Under the pieces are notes generated by a model. It was not told the DNA's origin and ran no database searches. It saw nothing but the letters and a program-made list of their open reading frames with translations. The position numbers were made by a program, and so were the translations under genes. From the NCBI GenBank assembly GCA_903813345.2, contig CAIIXF020000010.1, forward strand, positions 1,417,169-1,481,168: 64,000 nt of DNA, written 5' to 3'. Shown here piece by piece: positions 22,912-35,288 of this stretch. This DNA is from Owenia fusiformis (lineage: Eukaryota; Annelida; Polychaeta; Sabellida; Oweniidae). How positions within the stretch are numbered: the first letter of the stretch is position 1; each line of letters opens with the position of its first letter.

Positions 22912-24237
22912 AATAGATCTAGATCTTTGGTTTCATTCCGAACATATGATACCAAGAACAAAAGATGTGTTTTCTAAAAAAATATAGAGAAAAGTATATA
23001 TTTTTTTCAAATTAAACTGTTACCATTCAAAAGATGATCATTAGATTGATGATGTGTAAAATTTTCAGAATTTTCTTTATGACTGGTTTAGAGAAACATG
23101 TGTTCAATTCAGTTCGCCATGTCGATACCAATCCTTTTCAAAATAAGGAACAAAATTGAGATTGAAACATCAACAGGCTTTGATGTACTGTCAATATGAA
23201 TATTAAAAATAGTATTATTAGGAAGTTGTGAAAATATAAAAAATCAAGTAAATTTTTAATGAGTCAACGAAAGGGAGACTACCGGTTATTAAACACGGAG
23301 GAGAGTATATGTGCATTTTATAAAAAAAAATTGTGGTTCACCCTGTTGAAAAAGCAGGTTATAGAGGTGTTCATCTTGGAAGGAATTGAAAATTATTACA
23401 ACTCAGTGTGCATGGCAACAGTAGTTGTTTGCATGCTTGTCTTAATTAGAGGTCGTATTATATTGTTGTTATTTTCTTCAGCCTTGAGATATACAAAGGG
23501 CATGAAACTACTCAGTCAGGGATAACCTATACGTATTGGTTTTAAGGAGAAAAAATAGCGATTCAGATGGTTTATCTAACTTAAACCACACCCTGGGTTC
23601 TTATGAAAGGTAAATGGTCCATGACCCAATTTTAGGAAAAAATGAATTTTTTCTTGACTATGAGGTAATTGTATTGAGAAATGAGTGGGTGTGATATGTT
23701 CAGCTTCAGTGCACTACATTGTACACCCCAGGTACATTTTAAATTCTGATTTCCTTTGTGTTTACTATTCAACTATTGAATGAGTGAATAGGGTATAATT
23801 AATTCAGCTGTACACTGCATGTGACAGTCAATCATCCTTTGTGCTGCATTGGTTTTAGATAGATTGTCAAGTGTATATTCTTTAGAAACAATAGAAAAAG
23901 AATGCTCTTTTGATTCTGGACATTCTTTAAAGTAAACTAGAGCTCATTCTGTTGTAATGCTACCTAAGTGAGGTTTAATTATCTATATAATCATTGTCCA
24001 ATAAAACATATGTTTGACAGATGCCACTGGGATAAGGCAGACACAAATTCCTTTTGATTTTTTTGCAGTATAATATAGAATAAATTATTGGATGATTTGA
24101 AGTGCAATACAGGATATATTGTGCTCAGAAATTTTGTATTGGCAAGAGACGAACTATAACGTTTTAATTATCGGGTGATCTTTGGCCAGTACATCTTGCT
24201 TAGGAGATAATCCCTAGGAAATATTTTATATTATTCT

Positions 24238-24331
24238 CTGTATTGCTACTGAGATTGTCCCCTCCGTACCAATATTAATTTTCTGTATTGCTACGGAGAT
24301 GATCAATGGGGACAATCTCAGTAGCAATACA
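24238..24331. repeat. Hairpin with 24-nt perfect arms
   Basis: CTGTATTGCTACTGAGATTG at 24238 and its exact inverse ending at 24331. A third, direct partial copy (CTGTATTGCTACGGAGAT) lies in the loop. It is about 300 bp downstream of the PI-PLC stop. Confidence 0.85.
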
Positions 24332-24628
24332 GATTGGTACAGCACAAGAACTGACGAATTGGATGATTTCATTTTACAGATCATAGGATAAAATCTGTTA
24401 ACAACACAACTCATCTTCTTAATATATAGTTTATTTAATGTTATTTGAATTTACAATGAAGGAAATGACTGCCAATGGTCACTATAAACCACTGATATAT
24501 ACAGCATATATGACTGTTAAAGTCCAATAGGGATTTATTTAAGTCTAATTCCCTGTGTCAAACAGGTGTCTGTCCTTTCTTACATCTGTAACATCCTTGA
24601 AATATTTTAAACAAAGTCTGCGTAATTT

Positions 24629-26798
24629 TTACCACCTGACAATGTTTACAACACCAATTGGTTCCGTAACACAATCCTCACCGAACGTATCGTAATTATC
24701 ATCAATGTAAGCAAATCCTGCGCCATCACCTAAATCTGTACCTCTGATAAAGAGATCGCGTGTCTCTAAAACCATCGTATTGATGTTTGCCCTGTACAAT
24801 TCGAACCAATCGTTGGCACCAGCACCTGTGACACTGATTACTATATCAGAGTCAATGGGAAACTCTCCCTCGCGAAGGTTGAGGGAGGTTTGGGATGGAA
24901 TAGGGACTGCGTCTTTAAGTGTTCCACTTGTAAGGGAGACTATGCTATATGAGGTAGTGGTAGTGTCACATATATGACCTTCATCTCCGTCGAGAGCTCT
25001 GAATCCTTCCCATCTGAGGTACCCATCTCTAAGATTTCCTTGGTTAGCGATAGTGACTTGACGAGGAATTTCCCCCAAGTTGCCCTTGATTGCTGTTTGA
25101 ACCAACGTTGAGGATTGAAAGGAATCAATGTAGATGATGTTGTTTTTGTAAATACCAGGTCGTGCCAGCCAGTTCTCAAATTGTTCATTGAGGCCTCGAT
25201 GATGTACTGAACCAACGCGTGTATAACGTTCAGGGTCTCTCCCGTTCATACCAAGGACATTAGCATTGTTGCCTAATTCAATAGTGCTTTTTTGTAGACC
25301 TTCAAAACTCATATCAGATGGTTGAACTCCCACGACAGAGTCGCCGAATATAAGTTCTAACACCTCTCGGAAGATAGGCTCAAGTTCTGAATGTCTTAGC
25401 GCACCACCGATGACGATATTAGTGTTAGGGGTTACACATGCGCTGATTCCTGTTATGTCATTGGGATTATTCTGTCTATATTCTCTCATCAAACCAGTAC
25501 GTTGTTCAAACAGATCTTCTGGATTTGAGACTCCTGTCCAATGATGCACAATGCTAAAATCCCAGAACAAATCTGATTTTTCAACAATGTAGTCATCTTT
25601 AACCATCGCTATGATATTCTTTCCAGTTGCAAGAACAGCATTGATGGTAGGATTGGAGTCAACAGCGGTCGAGTCGACCAAATGTGGACTCAGGATTCGT
25701 AACATCATGTCGCTAATCTCGTCTTTCCGATTTTCAGGGATTGGATCAGTCCCCGCTATTCCCCGCTGGGCAAAGTGTCCAAACTCGAGAAGAAGAATTT
25801 CATTGCGATTGTCTCGAGCAAAGTCGGCGATTTCTTGCAATCCTGGTTCTACCTCCGTTCCAGCTTTCCCATGCCACCATCTGTATATTCCATTGTCCAC
25901 TGCAGCGATTCGCATATCAAAGTATCTCAGGCCAGATCGGAGCTGCATGGTGAAATTCTGATCTTGATTGATCGACCAGTTAGCGACAACATCTGGAACT
26001 ATTTGATCTGCAAGTTCGAATAAAGGGTTATTATTTATTAGTTCACTTTCTGCAGTTATACCCCACGTGCCGGCATCATGACTCCCAGGAATAACAATAT
26101 CGCCGATCCTCCTGTCCCCGATCATTGGCCTCAACAGTGACATCCATTCTGTCTCTGGGTGGATCTGCTTCCATTTATTCCTTGTCAAGATATAGTCATT
26201 ATTTGAGCCATTAGTTTGGGCTTCATAATAACCACCACTGTCATCAATGAAGATGTCACCAATTACCAGTTTGTCCTTACTGCAGAGATTTTTGGGGTAC
26301 AGAAATGTTCCTTTCTGCAGTTTCAACCAATTATCATCCTCAATGTCGGGGAAGTTAGCAAACCCCTTTTTCTTTTCAAGATCCCCAGTACACTTCGCCA
26401 AATAGCAATCATCTGTCGTCTCTTTACAATAGATGTCACCTTGGTTGACATTCGGCCATTGTCCAACATATTTCGGATATTTGGCAGTTCCATATTGGGG
26501 TCTCCATCCCAGTGTATCATCTAGTTCTGAAAGATGGCAATTTACATGAAGTAATTCATTGAATCCAAAGTATACGTAGAGATGTAGAGCGAGCGTTCAT
26601 TCGAATATAATTAATAAGATCAGGTTATATGTAAAATTATATTTGTTACAAACACACCTTAGTTTGATACATCTGTAACACATGTTGCACAATATTTTTA
26701 ATATTAATACTGTGATATCAAATAATTTACTTACCTCGTTTAACGAGAGGTTTTGCCGCGACGCAAGCCAATAGTAATGCAAGCGTTATATGATACAT
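24629..26798 (-). CDS. Secreted PI-PLC X-domain protein
   Basis: Two exons: 26735-26798 (signal peptide) and 24629-26520, joined in phase 1, giving 651 aa. The start MYHITLALLLACVAAKP is a classic secretion signal. The X domain follows at residues of about 150-400: IPGSHDAGTWGI (His near 169), LRSGLRYFDMRI, and RWWHGKAGTE (His near 238), matching the two catalytic histidines of the bacterial-type PI-PLC fold that cleaves phosphoinositides or GPI anchors. No EF-hand, PH, Y or C2 domain is seen. The first 100 mature residues and the last 170 are not recognised. TTG at 26401 is only an internal Leu codon; the frame stays open upstream to the exon boundary. Substrate and activity are inferred. 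Confidence 0.88.
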
Positions 26799-28377
26799 CT
26801 TTTGTTTCAATGAATTGTTCTCCCTTGGGCAACTGCCATTGTGTCTTACATGACAAATGAAATATAGTTAAGATACTGCACTGGTATGTAAATTGTTGGA
26901 AGTGTACATAGTCATATTAATTCTCTGCTTTTCTTATATGTATGTAAATTTTTACATTTTCACATTTTATGAATAATTTGTTTTTGTAACTCTTTATGGA
27001 ATTACCAACACCATGCCTTGCGCCAGTTCAATTCTAAAAAGAGTATATTATTTCCCTCCGTTCCTGTGATTGTAAACAAAATGAAATAACATTTTTAGTA
27101 ATTTGTACCATGATAAAAACAACAGAAATAGAACACACAGCTTGAAAAACGCCTTGTCGTTCCCAAGTGATCCAACACAAACTGTAGAGTCATATACTGT
27201 ATAGTCATATATCAATAACAAGACTGGAAAAATATCCCGAGAAAATATCCCATCAATTCGACACCTGAAACGTTGAATTTGGAGAACTTTTTTGTTGAAC
27301 TACTTTCCGGACACGATGTCTCGAAATCGGTAAGAGTAATCAAAAAACAGATGGAACATTCGGTTTCTAAGCTATTAGCTTTTAAGAAAATTGGGAGAAA
27401 ATAAGAACGAAAAAAGAAGAAAAAGAATTGGTAAAAGCAATCTTGAATCTTATATAATGAACAGAATAAAATGTACACTTTTAGTCAACCTACGGATATG
27501 ATGAACTGTGACAAAATAAACAGGGAATGTCTTTATGAACACTTTAAGACACTTTTAGTAACATTATCCAAAGTGGAAAGATTAATCATTTCTAAACTTT
27601 CTTAAACATTTCAGGTTATAGTAACTGATTTAGTAAAAGGAACTTTAACAAACCTTCCAAAGTCTGGTCTGTCTCATTGCAGAGTTTGAATAATTCACTT
27701 CCCTTCCCAGACAGCCTTTCTCCTGAAAAAGACCACGACTGCATTTTCAAGCTGGGTCAAATTTTACTTGCCTATTTTTAATTTGTATTGGCAGAATCGC
27801 TTTACTTGATGATAGGTTACATAACGTTTACAAAATAACAGAAAAACCTACATGACATTCATACTTCTTTAGTATTCAGAATAAAGTGCCTACAGGCTCT
27901 GTAGAGAATTCGAAAAAGAATATGAGAGTATATCATTGCTATATAGTGATATATATTGATAAGACCATCACCTAGTGGCTAAATGCAATATAGTCAAAGT
28001 GAACATAAACCGTCGTATTAGCTGCGAAATTGAACTAATGCTACACTTCTCAATGACTTCTATTAGGCCTAAAAGTTATAGATAACCCCAAAACAATTGG
28101 TTGTTGCGCTGTTCAAACACATATGAAAAAGGACCTTAACACATAATCTGTCTCAATGTTAAATTTTTCAATCGCTTTTTGTACACATGACCTTCTCAAT
28201 CGTGATTCTAGCTATAAACGTATTAGTTATATTGTTGGACTTTGAAATTGATTTAAGTCAAAGTGTTTTTTTTATCAGTGAAGTGTGTTCGATCTTAAAA
28301 AAACATTTAGAATTCAAGTTCCTATATGGTTACTAGTAATAATGGTTATATTTGGATGATAAGTTATGATCCTTACA
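26799..28377. other. Intergenic region between PI-PLC and gene A
   Basis: The sequence is AT-rich with no convincing exon, repeat or RNA gene. From about 28180 it becomes similar to the region 36115-36545 upstream of gene B, so the last part belongs to a duplicated promoter and leader region. Confidence 0.6.
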
Positions 28378-28465
28378 GATTCCAGCCCGACGGCGAAGTT
28401 TTTCTTTATCGAGAGACGATGGAGTATGGAATAAAACTTACAATGTGAAAAACGGGAAGACAAAC
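28378..28465 (+). other. Likely 5' UTR exon of gene A
   Basis: The stretch ending AAGACAAAC before GTAAGTTTGACCTG looks like a leader exon with a consensus donor. A diverged copy lies before gene B, where the site at 36440 has become GTGAATTTGACCTG. The matching acceptors are TATATTTAG at 29126 and 36712, a few nt before each start codon. The 5' border is not determined. Confidence 0.5.
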
Positions 28466-29136
28466 GTAAGTTTGACCTGAAACCAATTGGTACGTGTAGG
28501 TTAACATTAAGTCGATGCTGACACGAATTTGGTAAATTTGGGTATTGATAAATCAGAGAAGATAATTCTAAATGGTAGGGACTTAACTGAATGCTGTGTT
28601 TCCAATGTCATATGGCATCCTTTCCATTTTAGAAGATATGAACATCATGCACCCCCCAGAGCCTTTAAGTTTTCAAAAAATACTCTAGTATTACAGTATT
28701 TTGTGATCTCATTGTGACTTTCAGGGATTGTTTAATTTACTGCTTGGACCTACATGGATTTCCACACCTGCCCACCCACCATGCAGGGGGTGCAGGGTCT
28801 TATAAATATATTTCAGTCAATGGTAAATAACATAATTGATGACATTCTGGTCTACCTGAACAGTGACTGATAAATATTTATTGTAGCAATTGGCGTAGAA
28901 AACATATGATAACCTAAGAAAACTGTTAACATTAGACAAGTTAATTTATCAATTTAAAGGTGTTCAAGGTTATTTTAACATTGGAGGAGAAGGGAGGAAA
29001 AAGCGCGACCGAAAAGTGTTCGGATCAGGTGATCTGACTTTTATCTCTATGGGGAATTGAATGAAAAATAAGTTAATCTCATTCGTGTCTTCAAACAATA
29101 TTCAAATTTTTGTTTTCTATATTTAGGTAAGAAATC

Positions 29137-29434
29137 ATGGGGGTCAGTATCGAGCAATGGCGATGTGCCATTGGTTCATTCCATCCACGCCATTTGAACA
29201 CAGGACGCATAGCTATCGTTCAGGTACAAGGTAAACCACCAGAACCACCTGACCTTGAGAAGAGCCCAGAGGGAAGGGAAAATAGAATTGGTGACCCATA
29301 TAGTCATGGTAAAATAATCACTTGGATACGGGCATTGAGGATCGACCCCCAATTGTTAGTAGTCATCGCATTTCTGCTGTTGATTGGAGGTGTAGAGGCC
29401 AATCCAGGGCCCTTGACACCTGATAGTGATAAAG
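29137..29434 (+). CDS. Gene A exon 1: N-terminal leader with 2A-like motif
   Basis: Starts MGVSIEQWRCAIGSF, then a Pro/Glu-rich stretch (residues 31-50), a hydrophobic run LLVVIAFLLLIGG at about 73-85 and VEANPGP at 86-92. 2A peptides of RNA viruses, some non-LTR retrotransposons and some sea-urchin NLR-like proteins end in NPG|P preceded by a hydrophobic helix, and cause the ribosome to skip the Gly-Pro bond. Here the usual Asp before VE is Gly, so activity is not certain. If active, a 91-aa peptide and a separate downstream protein starting with Pro would be made. The other reading is a simple membrane or signal anchor. Confidence 0.8.
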
Positions 29435-32400
29435 GTATGAGTATATTGAGTATATGAGTATACGATCGGCATTAATATTGCCAATATTACACTGACATTG
29501 GTCGTTCGTCAGTGTAAGAAAAGCGAGGGACTAAATACGTGAATTGTGTCTTTGTTAACATATAAAACCTAAAACCATCGACACATTCTCAAACTAGACT
29601 ATCTTCCTTAACTTCGAGCCAAATTATTATCCACAACGTGACTTATAAGTAGGTGTAAATCGGGAAATAAAAAAATCTTACCGAAACCTAGTCCCGGAGG
29701 AAGTTCCGCCATGATACACTGGCGATACGTCTGTGTAATTAGGTGGGTAGCAGTGAACATGTCTACATGTCAAATCATTGCTATGTTTGACCCTGTCAAA
29801 AGTAGTCACTAGCTGGGGAGATTAAGGAGATTAAGTTCTCATTTCTCATTGATTTCCTTCATTTTTTCCACTAACTAATATGACGATCATTCTATTTATT
29901 TGTCTAGATTTCTTACAAATACTTTTACAGAAACATTTGTGAACAGTAATATCTACCAGAAATATTTTTGAGGTAATTTCTCCGATTCAAAGTAGCACCC
30001 ACTTGTCAAATCATAAATTATTATAACATTTGTAGTGTTCATACAAGGTCTTCACATGCCAGTTTAATTTCCATATCCACAGTAACCACAAAAACATGGT
30101 GTTAATAAGCAGAAAATGTTTTGCATGCATAACTTTACTAATATTGATTCGATTTTGATGAAATTGGTATCGAATTAAAGAGAATTAAAAGTTCTATTTT
30201 TGAAAATTATATTTATGCAAATTGGCTCATTTGCATATTGATTGTGACGTCATAACTGCATTATTTTGCATATCTTCAAATAAATGAGTACATTTATTTC
30301 AGTATGGTAATGTACAGGTACGACATATGAATGAATTTGGTACTGTTTAAAAACTTATAGTATTTAGTTTTTAGATCCGCTTGTTAGCAATTACGGAAAG
30401 TGGGCCAAATGTGTCTAAAACACCCGTTTCCATTAACTTAACACAAAAATATGGTGTTTATAAGCATACAAGGTCTTCATACTTGTCTCCACGTTTTCTT
30501 CTCTTTCCTCAGGTCTTCTAAAACGTCTTACCGTGTTCTTGTCTTACCTTATTAGGTCGGCACAATTTTCTTCCCGTATTCTAGTTTTCCCTTATGTACA
30601 AATGTCTTGTATTCTAGTCTGCTTTGTGTTCTGTTTTGCAGAAAGTGAAATTTCTATCAGTCAGATGTCATTGGCCAAATTATTCTTGAGAAGATTCAGA
30701 GATTAGACCATTTAATAATGATACTATTGATTTCAAACGTACATCTATTTATTTTAGATCAACTTCCAAAACCTTCCACCGAGTGGACTTTTACTCAAGA
30801 GGTGTCAACATTTCAACATCTGAATACCATTATCAACAATAAGAAGGAATGTTCATCAGAGACTGGATCCATTAAAACGTCGGACAGTTATAAAACTCTA
30901 GAGTCATTAGTTAACAAATGTGGCTGGTCGGTAGAAGACAGCTCTCTGGATCAGAACCCAGGCGACTGTCTTTTTGAGGCTCTCTGCCATCAACTCAAAT
31001 ATACGAAAACGGCCGACACAAAACCCAGGGAGTTGCGACAGAATCTAGTAGCTTATATAAAGCAAAACACCCAACTGGTAAATTTATCTTCATATATAAT
31101 TATCGATATTGATTTACGTTTGGCAGGAAAGTATACCAAAGGTACAATTGGTCAGTTTCTACAGTTTGGGTTGAAAAATGTCAAATTACCCATGGCGAGG
31201 CATTTGTCTGTCCCATGCTTGACTACGCCCAGGTACTAATAAGATCGTACGGTGGGCAGTTGACAAGAGTCGGAGGCTAACACTATTTTTATCTGCCTTG
31301 TGCAAAATATCAAAGATTGAGGTCATTTTTCTAAGTACAGTATGGCCAATTTTGAAATTTATATAGATTTATTCATTTATGGTATAAAAAGTAATTTTAC
31401 CTACAGGAGAATGGCGACCATGTTATGACACTATTTGACACAACTACGAATGATGAATGGAGAGTTAATAGTAAGCAAAATGAGAAGAAAAGCGCCGATG
31501 AAATGAAGCTTTCATACTACACAGATTCGTACATGAACAAACCGGAGACAACGGGAGATACGTTGATGATATGGGCATGTTCGCAACTTTATGATGTTGA
31601 CTTTGAAATATTCCCAAGTGCATCTGATCGATCATATAAAATATCTGCAAAAGATGACGACTCAATAAGGGCGACTGTAAGACTTGGCTTTGTCGGCCAA
31701 GCATATTTCGTTAGCCTCGTCAGCACCAACAAAGGTAATAAAATGAAAATAGTTTCGAATAAAAATGTCAAATCAGCTAAATATTTGATTTAAAACTTAA
31801 ATGTATGCAAACGAATGTTTCAGTTTGACGATGGTGATTTTATTCTACCATGTACTTGGATTTTTTTCGCACATGGTGTAGCAAAAGATTACAATATTAT
31901 CATGTGCTTTCAGTTTATCATGTTGAAATCCACTTGGCTATTTATTGTGACACTAATAGTTACCCACTTGATTACAAACTTGAAATTATGAAAATGAAGA
32001 AGGTATCAATTTCACTAAAATTAGCCAGTGATGATTGTTATTTCAAGAATGCAGATTATTTGGAAAACTATGTTCTGATTGGCTGGAAATTTAAAAGATT
32101 TAAGCCCTTGACTCGGTGCAATGTGAAATGACCATTCCCTGAAGGTGCTGCTTTCGAAGATTTGCAAAAGATGTGGAGCATCGAGTGTTAATTTTTGGAA
32201 ACAGCGCATGAAAGTAAATTGATTACACAATGCATTGAGTCTTGGGCTTAAATTCTTTTCATACATTGCAAAAAGCAAAAAAATTCTACAAAATCATGTA
32301 AAGAATACGAAATCACTGAATGAACATATTTTCAATGAAACTTTTCGCAAGGGTCAAGCTGGCAAAGTATCTGTAGAGTCCAGTCATCACCATGACAACC

Positions 32401-33449
32401 GTTTAACTTGACCTTGAGTTCGTTATTGGTTATATAACGGAATGCGGTTACGAGAAATAGCATGTTCTGATTGGCTGAAATTGAACACACCTTGCCGAAC
32501 TATGTGTGAATCATATATTAGTCATAGCAATGTGTACACCATTTGTGACTCTGTCATTTCATTTGTATCATCAACTATTTCAGAGTCGACTGAATTCATG
32601 TACCTTCTTGGACGTAAGATTAAAGCCTGTGACCAGGTTACCGAAATTAAGAAACAAGCAGGACTAATGTCCGATTTGGGCCTAGAATATGCGGCTTTGG
32701 CCCTTGTAACTCAAGATGGCTGGCATTTCAATTACGCAGCAACTCTATTCAATGCAGCTCTACGACGCATTGAGGGATGTGCGACTGCAGATTGCTCTGA
32801 AGGTGAAGTAATGGTGAGAAACAACTCTCTTACAGCTGAATATCTACATGATAACCTCCAACAAATAGAGACTGCTTTCCTCAAAGCACAATCAAGTAAA
32901 AACAATGAGTCAACACTTAAGTGTACAAACAGGTACAGAGAAAAGCTGAGGAAAATAAGAACATATTCTACTAAAACAATCAATGACATTCATATCAATG
33001 ATATGCAAATTGATAGTATCACGACGGACATGATTCCTGAAAATGAGAAACGAACAATTCAAAATAGCAAAGAATACTATGATAAATTAACAGACATGAT
33101 CATAACATTTCACAGGCAGTTAATAGAAGAATGTGTTTCGGTACTTGGTGAGCCAGACTGTCAGTATGCCTTGATAGGGTTAGGTTCGCTTGCCAGAAAA
33201 GAGGTTACCGCTTGGTCTGATCTTGAGTCAGCAATTATATTTGATTCTACAGGGAAAACACCCGAGGAGTGTATTGAGATAAAACGGAAGTTTAGAGCAT
33301 TGGTTCATTATCTCCATATGAAAGTTATAAACTTAGGAGAAACTAAAATCAATGTTCTAGACATCCCTGTAAAAAAAGAAAAATGTTTTTCAATGTCAAT
33401 TTTTCTAAATATGCTTAACTTCAACAAAAGACCAATGTTCATTGTCTAA
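29137..33449 (+). CDS. Gene A: 2A-like leader, OTU and nucleotidyltransferase-like protein
   Basis: Exons 29137-29434, 30758-31077, 31407-31734 and 32584-33449 join in phase (1, 0, 1) into 603 codons plus stop. Order: short leader ending in a 2A-like motif, one OTU domain split by a phase-0 intron, then an N-terminal helical stretch and a DUF294-type nucleotidyltransferase-like domain. Similarity to gene B ends abruptly after LDIPV near 33370; the last 27 residues are unrelated, and the TPR array is absent. Gene A therefore looks truncated, or a further exon is spliced from a weak GTAAAA site there. Its OTU and NTase exons are closest to the second OTU and NTase of gene B. The role is unknown; a ubiquitin-related or immune role is inference. 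Confidence 0.8.
30758..31734 (+). CDS. Gene A OTU domain (Cys kept, His replaced by Tyr)
   Basis: Exons 30758-31077 and 31407-31734. The first holds NPGDCLFEALCHQL, with the nucleophile Cys codon at 30966-30968. The second should hold the catalytic His before FVSL, but it reads GQAYFVSL, with Tyr (31704-31706) and one codon fewer than the gene B copies. OTU proteases cleave ubiquitin chains using Cys and His, so this copy may be inactive. No frameshifts are present. Confidence 0.83.
32584..33449 (+). CDS. Gene A terminal exon: nucleotidyltransferase-like, truncated
   Basis: Starts ESTEFMYLLGRKIKACDQVT. The motif GLGSLARKEVTAWSDLES fits the GS...R.E...SD.[DE] pattern of DUF294/GlnD-type nucleotidyltransferases. 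The exon stays over 90% identical to the gene B equivalent up to LDIPV, then switches to unrelated Lys/Phe-rich sequence ending at 33449. The ATG at 32442 in the same frame lies in intron sequence before the CAG acceptor and was not used. Confidence 0.78.
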
Positions 33450-33627
33450 CAGGTTAAAAGGGAGAATATATTGTGTACAAATACAACATTTTTATGATTT
33501 TATTATTTCATGTTCATCATTAGTTTTCAAACTCCATAATACCTTTTCGAAACATTGACCAATAATCTTAACAATTCATCAATCCAATATAGTACTTATT
33601 ACTGTTCTTAAAGGCTATCTGCAGATA

Positions 33628-34434
33628 CAGGGTGTTCAAAATAAACGCAACCCAAAGAAATTGCTATATCTTGAAAAATACTGATTCAATTATGTTCATA
33701 TTTTCAAGAAATAAAGAAGAGACTGTGTATGTATAGCTCCTGTCAATGGTTATTTGTAAAACATGATGCCTTGGACACCTGCTCATAAGACAGTTGTTCT
33801 AGCAAAATGCGAAAAACGCAGTCAGGGGTGTCTGCAACCGCAAAAAAATTAAATAACTTCCTAACCATAGTGTTTTGGCTCTTCAAATTTTGCACAAACC
33901 ATCTTCATTCACTGCATGATAAATCTGTAGAGTGAAATCAAAATCACTTCAGGGACTTCACTGTAATGGTTGAAATGCTTTCAAATCGAAGTCAAACGCC
34001 CTGGTTCAGGGAGACTTAAGAAGGCATTTTGACCATGACTGTAAAGTCCCCGGAGTGATTTTGATGAAACTCCACAAATTCACTACACATTAAATGAGGA
34101 TAATTTGTGCCAAATCTGAAGTACGAAAACACCATGGTTAGGAAGTTATTTAATTTTTTTACATGCACAGTCTCTTCTTTCTTTTCCTGAAAAAAATAAA
34201 CATAATTGAATTAGTATTTTCCAAGATATAGTTATTTTCCATTCACCTTTTTCGTATTTTGCTAGTACAACTGTCTTTTGAGCAAGTGTCCAAGACATCA
34301 TGTTTTACAACTAACTAACAACAGGGGCTATACATACACAGTCCCTTCTTTCCTTCCTGAAAATATGAACATAATCGGATTAGTATTTTCCAAGATATCG
34401 TGATTTCTTTGGGTTGCGTTTTTTTAACACCCTG
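33628..34434. mobile_element. TA-flanked foldback element, about 0.8 kb
   Basis: Ends CAGGGTGTTCAAAATAAACG and its inverse (…TTTTAACACCCTG) with TA on both sides, as for Tc1/mariner-type insertions. Arms of about 180 bp pair, for example ATATCTTGAAAAATACTGAT with the inverse at 34380-34400. It sits just past the point where gene A loses similarity to gene B. Confidence 0.85.
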
Positions 34435-34554
34435 TACCTAAAAAGCATTTGAAATGTTTTAATCTATTTTTCATGATTTCATCATCTTTACATAGTCTAT
34501 AATCTATTTTCAAAACCGGCATTTCATGATCAAATTGAAATATGCATGTATTAC

Positions 34555-34695
34555 CTCTTAATTGTTCCCCAGCATCATGAATACTTGAGTCTTCAAAACC
34601 GTCCATTTTCTTAGATTTCTTGGTCCAGTAGACCTTGGGTATCCATGGTTGTGCTTTGGGGTATTCCTTAACAGGACCATCTCTTGGTTTCCCAT
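34555..34695 (-). CDS. Isolated coding-like exon of unknown family
   Basis: A 141-nt open stretch bounded by an AG acceptor and a GTAATA donor. It reads GKPRDGPVKEYPKAQPWIPK, then VYWTKKSKKMDGFEDSS. The composition looks like real protein. No partner exon was found nearby. It could be a captured exon, part of a nested gene or a transposon remnant. Confidence 0.35.
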
Positions 34696-35288
34696 CTTAG
34701 TGTACAAAACAAGAATTTATTTTCATGGGAACTTTTTGTTGTGACATCTTTATTCAGTTACATGAGGAGGAACACATGCAATAACACCACAATCTGCACG
34801 ATCCTTTTATGAAATAAACAGGCAGCTGAAAATATTAACGCTGGCTGTCACCTCGTTTCTCACAAAATTTAATAATTTTTCAAAGTGACTTAAGTATGTC
34901 TTGTTAGAGATATTCATACAGATGAAAAGAAATTATAAAAATTAATTCCTATTGTGATAATTTATCATATTTTGATAATTTATCATATTGTGATTATTCC
35001 TCCTATTGTGATAATTTATCATATTGTGATAATTGTCTTATTGCGAAAATAACCCCATTGTAAGATCTACATGTATCTGAAATATATGTATTGTGGATGA
35101 GAAACAAACATACAATGTAGGCTACATAAAATAATATATCGCCGAAAGTTGGGGTGAACGAAAATTTAAATGAAAGATACTAGGGAAACAGTAGGACTAA
35201 TAAATACTTTTACATTCACACATATAAAGCAGTCATCTACACAATTTCTGGTTCAACCACAATTGGTTCTTGCACTGATGAAACTACT

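Larger units (their letters stand above)
21316..24628. other. Intergenic region between HSD17B4 and the PI-PLC gene
   Basis: The first part is upstream of the HSD17B4 start and should hold its promoter and 5' UTR; no TATA or other element could be assigned with confidence. The rest is AT-rich, with foldbacks at 21570-21868 and 22659-22911 and a hairpin at 24238-24331. No convincing coding exon was found. AATAAA-type signals for the PI-PLC gene may lie near 24430-24540 (TTTATT on the plus strand). Confidence 0.7.

Noticed and set aside
26401-26401. Start of the PI-PLC protein at 26401
   Set aside because: The codon is TTG, and the frame continues upstream to a splice acceptor that joins a signal-peptide exon beginning at 26798.
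32442-32583. In-frame ATG upstream of the gene A NTase exon
   Set aside because: It lies before the CAG acceptor at 32581-32583 and encodes nothing shared with gene B exons.
34960-35040. CRISPR-like series of TTTATCATATTGTGATAA repeats
   Set aside because: Short AT-rich tandem copies without spacers in an animal intergenic region; a simple repeat.
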